Assembly (NCBI GenBank): GCA_036259835.1
Contig: DATABA010000110.1
Span: 1 to 14,425, forward strand
Direction: 5' to 3'
Length of the DNA: 14,425 nucleotides
Source: JALYGK01 sp036259835
GTDB lineage: Bacteria; Actinomycetota; UBA4738
Below are positions 7,127 to 13,063 of the stretch, piece by piece. The position numbers and the translations under genes were made by a program. The stretch's first letter is position 1. Each line of letters begins with the position of its first letter. Below the pieces are notes generated by a model, which saw only the letters and a list, made by a program, of their open reading frames with translations, did not search any database and was not told the origin of the DNA.

Positions 7127-8059
7127 TCACAGCTCTCCTCCGGGACGCGCTTCCGGAGACCTCCCCTTCCGAATGGCGTGACCACCGAACTCGTGACGGA
7201 GCGCCGCGATCACCTTCGCCGCGTAGGACTCGTCCTGTCTCGAGGCGAACCGGTTGAACAGGGCTAGCGCCGTTATCGGGGCGGGCACGCTTTCCTCGAT
7301 GGCGGTCTGTAGCGTCCACCGTCCTTCTCCTGAGTCCTCGACGTACCCGGAGACGTGGCCGAGGTCGGCGTCGGTCCTGTACGCATCGACCAGCAGGTCG
7401 AGGAGCCACGATCGGACCACGCTTCCGTGCCGCCAGATCTCGGCGATCTGGGGAAGGTCCAGCTCGAAACGCGAGGCGCCCTTGAGGATCTCGAACCCCT
7501 CGGCGTAGGCCGCGAGCAGTCCGTACTCGATGCCGTTGTGGACCATCTTCACGAAGTGGCCCGCGCCGGGTGGACCGACGTGCGCGAAACCGTTCTCGGG
7601 AGCCAGCGCGGCGAAGATCGGTTCGGCCCGTTGATACGCCTCGGCGTCACCGCCGACCATGAGGCAATACCCGTTCTCCAGCCCGTAGATCCCACCCGAC
7701 GTGCCGCAGTCGAGAAACCCGATCCCGGCCGTCTGGAGGTCCTCCGCCCGCTGGGCCGACTCTTTCCAGTTCGAGTTCCCTCCGTCGATGATGGTGTCCC
7801 CCTTCGACAAGAGGTCCCTCAATGAGGTGACCGTGTCGGTGGTGATCCGGCCCGCGGGCACCATGATCCAGACGATCCGGGGCGGTTCGAGACCGTCGAC
7901 CAATTCCTCTAACGACGCTGCGGTCTTGGCGCCGGCCTCGCCCGCGTTCATCCGGGCCTCTTCAACCGGGTCATATGCAACGACCTCGTGGCCATGCCGC
8001 AGAAGCCGAACGGTCATGTTTCCTCCCATGCGGCCGAGGCCCACCATCCCAATCTTCAT
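7127..8059 (-). CDS. gnd: 6-phosphogluconate dehydrogenase, decarboxylating (short form)
   Basis: Converts 6-phosphogluconate to ribulose 5-phosphate and CO2 while reducing NAD(P). At 310 residues it belongs to the short bacterial type (about 300) rather than the 470-residue form. It has the dinucleotide fold GLGRMGGNM (7-15), with an acidic residue at the end of the second strand (VVAYDP, Asp30), so NAD use is plausible. IDGGNSNWKE (91-100), FLDCGTSGGIYGLENGYCLMVGG (substrate loop from 115) and HFVKMVHNGIEYG (168-180, catalytic Lys171, Asn175) are typical of the family. The start ATG 8059 has GGGAG nine bases upstream, inside the end of the preceding reductase gene. Only four bases separate the two genes, and zwf follows, so all three are probably co-transcribed. 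Symbol gndA is also used for this type. Confidence 0.95.
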   Translation of the reverse strand: MKIGMVGLGRMGGNMTVRLLRHGHEVVAYDPVEEARMNAGEAGAKTAASLEELVDGLEPPRIVWIMVPAGRITTDTVTSLRDLLSKGDTIIDGGNSNWKESAQRAEDLQTAGIGFLDCGTSGGIYGLENGYCLMVGGDAEAYQRAEPIFAALAPENGFAHVGPPGAGHFVKMVHNGIEYGLLAAYAEGFEILKGASRFELDLPQIAEIWRHGSVVRSWLLDLLVDAYRTDADLGHVSGYVEDSGEGRWTLQTAIEESVPAPITALALFNRFASRQDESYAAKVIAALRHEFGGHAIRKGRSPEARPGGEL

Positions 8060-8063
8060 TGCA

Positions 8064-9311
8064 TCACGCTCCCTGTTGGCTGAGACTCTGCGAGAGCATC
8101 TTCAGGTCTGTGTCTTCATCCCGAAGAACGGCCGCGTCCACCGGCCGCCGGCTCTGGATGAGCCCGGCGGAGCGGCGAACTTCTCTTCCGCGGTTCATTC
8201 CCACCACCGCGTCGACGACCCCGTTCTTCACGTAGAAACCGACGAAGTTCCGATCCTCCAGGCTTCCGCGGACCACGAGCTCGTCCCATTCGGTCGCGAA
8301 GCCCATGTACTGAAGGTTCACGTCGTACTGGTCGGACCAGAACCAGTGGGGGTCCGCGAATGGCGTCTCCTTCCCTATCATGTTCCGCGCCGCGGCCGCT
8401 CCCTGCTTCAACGCGTTATCCCAGTGTTCGACTCTCATCTGCCGGCCGAACAGGGGGTGGTCGTGGTTCGCCACGTCACCCGCCGCGTAGACGCCCTCGA
8501 CATTCGTCCGGCAGAACCGATCCACGACGATGCCGTTGCCGACTTCGACATCGGTGCCCTCGACCAGATCCGTGGCCGGCCGGATTCCAACCCCAACCAC
8601 GGCGAAGTCGCATTCGATTCGATTTCCCTTCGACGTCAGGATGGCCTCGACCCGGTCCGTTCCCTCGAACCGCTCGACGCTCTCGTCGAAATGGAAACGC
8701 ACGCCTTGATCGCGATGGATCGACTCGTAGACCTTCCCGATCTCCGGACCGACCACCCGAACCAGCGGAAACTGGAAGATCTCCACGACCTCGACCTCCA
8801 CGCCGAGTTTCCTCAGCGAGGCGGCGACCTCGCAACCGATGAAGCCGGCCCCGACCACGGCGGCTTTCCGACCCGGCTGTGCCTCGGCTCTGATGGCATC
8901 GGAGTCCTCGACAGTGCGGAGGTAGAGAACACCTTCGAGGTCGCCCCCTGGAACGGGAAGCCGTCGATTGTGGCCGCCCGTCCCAATCAGAACTCGGTCG
9001 TATGGAATGCGGTTGTCGTCGCCCAGCTCGACCATGTGGCCCCCCGGATCGATCCTCGATGCGGTCGTCCCGAGGAAGAGCTCGACGTCGTTCTGTTCGT
9101 ACCAATCGCCGGGACGGAGCAGGGCGTCGTCGAACGACTCCTCTCCGCGGAGATATCCCTTGGAAAGCGGCGGGCGTTCATATGGAGGGTGGATCTCCTC
9201 GCCGATCAGGACGATCCGGCCATCGAAGCCCTCGTCGCGAAGTGTCGAGACGGCGGCTCCCCCGGTGAGGTTCGCCCCGACGATCACGAACGTTGGACGT
9301 CGGTCCGCCAT
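8064..9311 (-). CDS. FAD-dependent NAD(P)H reductase, ferredoxin/rhodocoxin reductase type
   Basis: A 415-residue flavoprotein of the AIF/ferredoxin-reductase family, which passes electrons from NAD(P)H through FAD to a ferredoxin or similar partner. Seen in order: an FAD-binding VIVGANLTGG (9-18; Asn replaces the second Gly of the textbook GxGxxG, as in the GASLAG variants of this family), PPYERPPLSKGYL (42-54), VLIGTGG, the NAD(P)-binding VVGAGFIGCEVA (152-163), VYAAGDVA (274-281), RVEHWDNALKQG (293-304) and a C-terminal reductase domain beginning HWFWSDQYDVNLQYMG. ATG 9311 was chosen because it directly precedes ADRRPTFVIVG and has a TACAGT box seven bases upstream; GTG 9320 would add three residues. 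First gene of the cluster with gnd and zwf. No ferredoxin or oxygenase gene is present here, so the electron acceptor is unknown. Confidence 0.92.
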   Translation of the reverse strand: MADRRPTFVIVGANLTGGAAVSTLRDEGFDGRIVLIGEEIHPPYERPPLSKGYLRGEESFDDALLRPGDWYEQNDVELFLGTTASRIDPGGHMVELGDDNRIPYDRVLIGTGGHNRRLPVPGGDLEGVLYLRTVEDSDAIRAEAQPGRKAAVVGAGFIGCEVAASLRKLGVEVEVVEIFQFPLVRVVGPEIGKVYESIHRDQGVRFHFDESVERFEGTDRVEAILTSKGNRIECDFAVVGVGIRPATDLVEGTDVEVGNGIVVDRFCRTNVEGVYAAGDVANHDHPLFGRQMRVEHWDNALKQGAAAARNMIGKETPFADPHWFWSDQYDVNLQYMGFATEWDELVVRGSLEDRNFVGFYVKNGVVDAVVGMNRGREVRRSAGLIQSRRPVDAAVLRDEDTDLKMLSQSLSQQGA

Positions 9312-9318
9312 TGGCGAC

Positions 9319-9324
9319 ACTGTA
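9319..9324 (-). promoter_or_regulatory. Putative -10 box (TACAGT) for the reductase-gnd-zwf operon
   Basis: TACAGT on the minus strand ends seven bases before the ATG at 9311, matching a leaderless TAnnnT promoter. No Shine-Dalgarno is visible. The 50-base gap to the divergent glycosylase gene must hold promoters for both directions. Confidence 0.4.
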
Positions 9325-9361
9325 CGTCGCCCGCGGATGTCCTTGCGTCACACTGACCGGC

Positions 9362-10165
9362 ATGCCAGAGCTTGCGGACGTCGAATACTTCAGGCGGTTC
9401 TTCTCCCGGCACGCCGCCGGAAAGCGGGTGGCCGGGGTGTGGGTGGATCCGACGATCCTCAGGAACGCGACACCGGACGCACTGCAGGTCCTCCTCCGGC
9501 GACGCCGCTTCGAGGAACCAGGTCGTCTGGGCAAGTGGCTCATCTGCCCAACGGACGGGCCGGTCTTGCTTCTCCACTTCGGGATGACCGGCGATCTCAT
9601 TTCGTCGGACGAAGAACCCATGCGGCATCGGCATGACCGGCTGATCATCGAGTTCGGCGAAGGCGGCGAGCTTCGGTATCGGAACATGCGCAAGCTCGGA
9701 GGCGTCTGGATCGTTCACAACAACGATGAGCAGGCCGGACTGCTTCGGGCGCTCGGCCCGGACGCCCTGTCCATCGGTCGACACGATTTCCTCGCGCGCC
9801 TGGACCGGCGTCGAGGTGGATTGAAGGCGGCCTTGATGGATCAGGCATTTGTCGCCGGCATCGGAAACATCCTCGCGGATGAGATTTTGTGGCAGGCCCG
9901 GCTGCATCCGAAGACTCGTATCGAGGAACTCACCGATGAACAGCGAAGGACCCTTTACACCGCGATCCGCAGGGTCCTGCGTGAGGCTGTCGAGAAATAT
10001 GACTACATCCCGAGGAAGCGATCGTGGTTGAGCAACGTCCGCGGGTTGAGCGACGCGGCATGCCCACGGTGCGGCGCGCGGCTGGAGCGAACCGTCGCGG
10101 CGGGGCGGACCACGTATTTCTGTCCGGTCTGCCAGACAACCGGCCAACCGCCCGGCTTCTCCTAG
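9362..10165 (+). CDS. Formamidopyrimidine-DNA glycosylase family protein (Fpg/Nei)
   Basis: A base-excision repair enzyme that removes oxidised bases such as 8-oxoguanine and nicks the abasic site. The start must be ATG 9362, because the mature N-terminal Pro2 is the catalytic nucleophile in MPELADVEYF, with Glu3 beside it. The 267 residues have family length. Other landmarks are Lys58 (GRLGKWL), Met75 (HFGMTG, intercalating), Arg110, the helix-two-turn-helix segment LMDQAFVAGIGNILADEILWQ (158-178, Asn169) and a C-terminal zinc finger with Cys234, 237, 254 and 257 and Arg249. The third intercalating position, Phe in the E. coli enzyme, is Leu112. The MPELADVEYF start fits the broader Fpg/Nei group, so exact substrate preference is open and I give no symbol. 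It is divergent from the reductase operon, and its stop overlaps the stop of the convergent alcohol dehydrogenase. Confidence 0.93.
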   Translation: MPELADVEYFRRFFSRHAAGKRVAGVWVDPTILRNATPDALQVLLRRRRFEEPGRLGKWLICPTDGPVLLLHFGMTGDLISSDEEPMRHRHDRLIIEFGEGGELRYRNMRKLGGVWIVHNNDEQAGLLRALGPDALSIGRHDFLARLDRRRGGLKAALMDQAFVAGIGNILADEILWQARLHPKTRIEELTDEQRRTLYTAIRRVLREAVEKYDYIPRKRSWLSNVRGLSDAACPRCGARLERTVAAGRTTYFCPVCQTTGQPPGFS

Positions 10166-11304
10166 GGCTGGAGCACCACCTTCACGGCCCCGTCCTGCTT
10201 CTTCTGAAACATCTCGTACGCTCGCGGCGCCTCGTCAAGCGGCAAGGTGTGGGTGACGAAGTCCTCCAGCCCGAGCGGATCGTCGTCGGACAACAGCGGC
10301 ATCAGGTCATCCGTCCAGCGCCGAACGTTCACCTGCCCCATCCTGATCGCAACCTGCTTGTCGAACAGATCGCCCAAGGGAAACATCGGCATCGCCCCGA
10401 TGTACACGCCGGCCAGCGACAACGTGCCCCCCCTTCGGACCGCTCCCATGCACTCATGCAACACGTTCATTCGGTCGAGCTGGAGCTTCGTCGCCTGAAG
10501 TGCCCGGTCCAGGCCGGATCCCGCTGCCTCCATTCCAACCGCGTCGATCGCTGCGTCGACCCCTCTACCTTCGGTCTGCTCCCGCAGGGCCTGGATGACC
10601 TCCGGCGTCTCGGTGAAGTTGATCGTCTCCACGCCATGCCGCTTCGCCATCGCCAGCCGCTCCGGTATCCAGTCGATTCCGTATACCCGTCCCGCACCCT
10701 TGTGGAGGGCGACCCGGGCGCACATTTGGCCGATGGGCCCCAGCCCCCACACGCCCACCGTGCCTCCCGATGGAACGTCCCCATACGTCACCGTCTGCCA
10801 TGCCGTCGGCAGCACGTCGGAAAGGAAGAGGTATCGATGATCTGGCAGTGCGTCCGGTACCTTGATCGGTCCGTAATGAGCCTGGGGAACCCGCAGGTAC
10901 TCGGCCTGACCGCCCGGCACGTGACCGTAGAGGTGGGTGTACCCGAACATGCTGCCGCCCTTTCGGACGTTCTTGTTTTGCGTGGTCTCGCACTGAGACT
11001 GAAGGCCCTGCCGGCAGAAGAAGCACGACCCGCAGGAGATGTTCGCCGGCACGACCACCCGATCCCCCGGCCGAATGTGCGTCACCTCTGGACCGGTTTC
11101 CTCGACGATCCCCATCGGTTCATGCCCCAGGATGTCGCCTGCGCCCATGCCCAACGGGATGAGCCCCTTGTACAGGTGCAGGTCGGACCCGCAGATAGCC
11201 GTGGACGTGATCCGTATGATCGCGTCGGTGGGCTTGTGCAGAACGGGATCCGAAACGTGATCGACCCAGACCTCCTCCTTCGCGTGCCAGACGACCGCCT
11301 TCAT
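10162..11304 (-). CDS. Zinc-dependent alcohol dehydrogenase, formaldehyde-dehydrogenase-like
   Basis: A 380-residue medium-chain dehydrogenase that oxidises an alcohol or aldehyde-derived substrate with NAD(P). Catalytic zinc ligands are visible: Cys38 (ICGSD), His61-Glu62 (GHEPMG) and probably Asp163 (LSDVLPTAW). The structural zinc site is complete: Cys91, 94, 97 and 105. The Rossmann motif GVWGLGPIG spans 184-192, and Asp211 at the end of the next strand favours NAD. A long insert (about 258-285) before the RRGGTLSLAGV segment and the overall length resemble the glutathione-independent formaldehyde dehydrogenase-like subgroup; the true substrate is unknown. No Shine-Dalgarno precedes ATG 11304, but TATACC lies at 11326-11321 on the minus strand. 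The gene stands alone: it is divergent from the small membrane protein gene and convergent with the glycosylase gene, with which it shares a CTAG. Confidence 0.92.
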   Translation of the reverse strand: MKAVVWHAKEEVWVDHVSDPVLHKPTDAIIRITSTAICGSDLHLYKGLIPLGMGAGDILGHEPMGIVEETGPEVTHIRPGDRVVVPANISCGSCFFCRQGLQSQCETTQNKNVRKGGSMFGYTHLYGHVPGGQAEYLRVPQAHYGPIKVPDALPDHRYLFLSDVLPTAWQTVTYGDVPSGGTVGVWGLGPIGQMCARVALHKGAGRVYGIDWIPERLAMAKRHGVETINFTETPEVIQALREQTEGRGVDAAIDAVGMEAAGSGLDRALQATKLQLDRMNVLHECMGAVRRGGTLSLAGVYIGAMPMFPLGDLFDKQVAIRMGQVNVRRWTDDLMPLLSDDDPLGLEDFVTHTLPLDEAPRAYEMFQKKQDGAVKVVLQP

Positions 11305-11322
11305 CGCGTGCGTTCATTTCGG

Positions 11323-11328
11323 TATAGA
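11323..11328 (+). promoter_or_regulatory. Putative -10 box (TATAGA) for the small membrane protein gene
   Basis: TATAGA lies five bases before GTG 11334 and eleven before ATG 11340, and neither start has a proper Shine-Dalgarno. On the opposite strand the overlapping TATACC (11326-11321) could serve the divergent dehydrogenase gene. The 29-base gap between the two starts implies overlapping divergent promoters. Confidence 0.35.
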
Positions 11329-11333
11329 AAGAC

Positions 11334-11591
11334 GTGGAGATGAATCCCAGCCGGAAGCTCCTGATGAGCGCCGGGCTCTTCGCGCTTTCTCTCGTCCTGG
11401 TTGCGGGAGCCGCTGCGACTCAATCGGTCGTCCCGCTGTTCTTGGCATGGATACCGCTCATCCTGGTGGCCTGGGTGCTCACACGCCCAGGTCCTGACTG
11501 GGAACCGTCAGCGACCACCTCGGACGGATCCCGTGAAGGAACGCCGGCCGGGGAAGACACGACGCCGACACGGGGCGAGCGAACGACCTAG
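11334..11591 (+). CDS. Small two-helix membrane protein of unknown function
   Basis: Eighty-five residues from GTG 11334, or 83 from ATG 11340; the codon before it is GAG and the choice is not decided by a ribosome binding site. Two hydrophobic helices, about residues 10-28 (LMSAGLFALSLVLVAGAAA) and 32-50 (VVPLFLAWIPLILVAWVLT), are joined by a very short turn, giving a helical hairpin. They are followed by a hydrophilic Thr/Glu/Gly/Pro-rich tail of about 35 residues (DWEPSATTSDGSREG...). With Arg and Lys just before helix 1, both termini probably face the cytoplasm. I recognise no family. Its TAG stop overlaps the TAG of the convergent repeat protein. The hydrophobic pattern and start spacing make it more likely real than not. 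Confidence 0.62.
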   Translation: MEMNPSRKLLMSAGLFALSLVLVAGAAATQSVVPLFLAWIPLILVAWVLTRPGPDWEPSATTSDGSREGTPAGEDTTPTRGERTT

Positions 11592-12124
11592 GCCGAGGTC
11601 GAGGACCCGCCGGTTGAGCCCGTTCGCGAGCCCGTCCCGCGGGAAGAGGTCTTGCGCGAGGATCGCTTCGCCGTACTCCCACCGCCTCCGGCCCGCTTGG
11701 ACGTCGATCGTTTCGCCGGTGTTCGGCTGGAGGTCTTCGGCGAGGTCGTCTTTGCGGCACCTTGCGTGCCACGACCGCCGACTCTGGAGCGAACTCGTCC
11801 CGTCGCGGCCACCACGGTATCGCTGGCGCGTTTGGCAACCGCGGGCGCTCGGTCGGCGATCTGCCGGGCGACCTTCGGCGCGCGCGAGCTGACGGCGTCG
11901 GCTGCCTTCTTCACCGCGGAGGGCGCGCGTGCGGTGGCTCGCCGAACGACGTCCGGCGCCCTGTCCGCCACTTTCCTGGCCACCTGAGGAGTGCGGTCGG
12001 CAACCCGCCGGGCAACCAACGGCGCCTGCTCGGTCACCTTCTTCGCCACTCCGGGCGCTTTCGCCGCAACCTTTCCCAGTGCCTGTGCGGCCTGATCCGC
12101 CAGGTCCTTCGCCCTCTTGCTCAT
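11588..12124 (-). CDS. Basic protein with 11-residue Ala/Pro/Val/Arg repeats; function unknown
   Basis: The ATG at 12124 has a good Shine-Dalgarno (GGAGG at 12136-12132, seven-base spacing) and gives 178 residues beginning MSKRAKDLADQ; the frame stays open upstream to 12193 but without support. Residues 23-103 are seven units of the type APxVARRVADR. Units start at residues 23, 34, 45, 56, 67, 82 and 93, so spacing is exactly 11 except for one 15-residue unit. Such hendecads suit a long amphipathic helix or right-handed coiled coil, as in LEA-type and apolipoprotein-like proteins. Residues about 105-178 are a low-complexity Ser/Thr/Lys/Arg/Gly tail (SSRTPAKRSTSKR and similar), like the basic tails of histone H1-like and actinobacterial nucleoid proteins. 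No cysteine, signal peptide or membrane helix. DNA binding or stress protection is a guess; no family recognised. Confidence 0.78.
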   Translation of the reverse strand: MSKRAKDLADQAAQALGKVAAKAPGVAKKVTEQAPLVARRVADRTPQVARKVADRAPDVVRRATARAPSAVKKAADAVSSRAPKVARQIADRAPAVAKRASDTVVAATGRVRSRVGGRGTQGAAKTTSPKTSSRTPAKRSTSKRAGGGGSTAKRSSRKTSSRGTGSRTGSTGGSSTSA

Positions 12125-12226
12125 CGGCAAACCTCCATCGTCGTGCGCCGCGACACCACGCGGCCTCAACCAAGCGTACCCTCTTGCTTGCATGGCCGTG
12201 AGACGATCGTCGACCCCCTCCGACGC

Positions 12227-12907
12227 GTGGTAGGGAGCAGGAAAGCCGGCGAGCCGCCGCCACGCGTCCGCGATCTTCCCCCGCCGCGGCGAAGCGGGAG
12301 CGTCATAGGACCACTGGTCGGGGCATTGTTCGCATGGCCCTATCGGGCGATCCTCGCCGGCCTCTACCGGGCAGGACTACACCCCTGGCACTTGACCGTT
12401 CTATCGCTCATCACGAATGCCGTCGCAGGATGGCTGCTTGTAACGCACCGGTTCCTTCTGCCCGGGATACTGCTGTTGGCGGCGGGGCTCTTCGACGTCT
12501 TCGATGGCGGCCTGGCACGGCTCCGGGGAGAAGCGAGCCGAGCCGGCGCCTTCCTCGACTCGGTGGTGGACCGCGTATCCGATCTCATCGTGTTCGGCAG
12601 CCTCTTCTGGGCGCTGATGGACCAGGGACAAGGGACCGCCGCCGCCCTGGCGATCTCGAGCCTGATTGCAGCCCTGATGGTCAGTTACGTGCGCGCGGAG
12701 GCGGAAGCGGTCGGCCTGTCCATGACAGAAGGGTTGATGCAGCGCCTGGAGCGCTACGTCCTTCTCATCGTCGGGCTGATCGTCCCGGGAGCGATCCTTC
12801 CGGTCTTGGTCGTCCTGACGGTCCTCGGTGGTCTAACCGTCCTGCAACGAATGACCTCGGCATGGCTCCGTCTGGGCGTGAAGCCCGAAGACGGGAAATC
12901 GAAGTGA
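12227..12907 (+). CDS. CDP-alcohol phosphatidyltransferase
   Basis: An integral membrane enzyme that joins an alcohol (for example inositol phosphate or glycerol phosphate) to the phosphatidyl group of a CDP-lipid with release of CMP. The complete family signature D-x2-DG-x2-AR-x8-G-x3-D-x3-D is present at residues 90-115 (DVFDGGLARLRGEASRAGAFLDSVVD), with catalytic metal-binding Asp90, 93, 111 and 115. Hydrophobic helices lie near 58-74, 76-92, 118-131, 136-152 and 176-205, in line with six short helices in the family. The 226-residue length from GTG 12227 is normal. The start is uncertain: no Shine-Dalgarno is visible, TTG 12188 (with TACCCT 12177-12182 just upstream) and TTG 12326 are alternatives, and no ATG lies in frame. 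The alcohol substrate cannot be read from the sequence. It is divergent from the repeat protein gene and followed by a strong terminator. Confidence 0.87.
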   Translation: MVGSRKAGEPPPRVRDLPPPRRSGSVIGPLVGALFAWPYRAILAGLYRAGLHPWHLTVLSLITNAVAGWLLVTHRFLLPGILLLAAGLFDVFDGGLARLRGEASRAGAFLDSVVDRVSDLIVFGSLFWALMDQGQGTAAALAISSLIAALMVSYVRAEAEAVGLSMTEGLMQRLERYVLLIVGLIVPGAILPVLVVLTVLGGLTVLQRMTSAWLRLGVKPEDGKSK

Positions 12908-12945
12908 CAAAACCGCCCCTCCGATTTGACGCCCACGGGGTGCCG

Positions 12946-12961
12946 GGCGTATAAACACGCC
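12946..12961. repeat. Small inverted repeat flanking ATAAAC
   Basis: GGCGT (12946-12950), loop ATAAAC, ACGCC (12957-12961). It sits two bases before the main terminator stem and may be an extra hairpin of the same transcript end. No other role is visible. Confidence 0.3.
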
Positions 12962-12962
12962 T

Positions 12963-13002
12963 GGAACTGCTGGAGTCTTCGGACTCCGGCAGTTCCGTTT
13001 TT
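12963..13002 (+). terminator. Strong intrinsic terminator with a TTCG tetraloop
   Basis: A 15-bp stem (12963-12977 with 12982-12996, one T-G wobble) closes a TTCG loop with a C-G pair, the very stable UUCG tetraloop form. It is followed directly by GTTTTT (12997-13002). Its position, 56 bases after the phosphatidyltransferase stop and 61 before the ABC lipoprotein start, cleanly separates these two plus-strand units. Confidence 0.93.
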
Positions 13003-13063
13003 GGGGGCATTTTCTGCGCCCCGAACCCTTCGAACAGCCGGCCGAGCGCGATACTTCTCATCA

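Noticed and set aside
7096..7185. A 30-residue N-terminal extension of glucose-6-phosphate dehydrogenase
   Set aside because: It would overlap gnd by 59 bases, is Arg-rich and unlike the family, while ATG 7095 has a strong Shine-Dalgarno and the usual short lead to GASGDL.
7701..9356. A 551-codon open frame on the plus strand opposite the reductase and gnd genes
   Set aside because: It is antisense to two well-recognised enzymes, lacks any recognisable domain and has His/Asp/Arg-rich low-information composition typical of the shadow frame of a high-GC gene.
10024..11343. A 439-codon open frame on the plus strand opposite the alcohol dehydrogenase
   Set aside because: The dehydrogenase on the minus strand has all zinc and Rossmann motifs in register; the plus frame begins inside the glycosylase gene and shows no family features.
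11762..12226. A long N-terminal extension of the phosphatidyltransferase
   Set aside because: It is antisense to the repeat protein and only reflects open frames in high-GC repetitive DNA; the enzyme's known domain begins near 12300.
12942..13002. A tRNA or other structured RNA gene at the large hairpin
   Set aside because: The structure is a single long stem with a tetraloop and T-run, without cloverleaf arms or a TTCRA loop; a terminator explains it fully.
12926..13063. A 46-residue N-terminal extension of the sugar-binding lipoprotein
   Set aside because: It would be translated through the intrinsic terminator hairpin and would place the signal peptide far from the N terminus.
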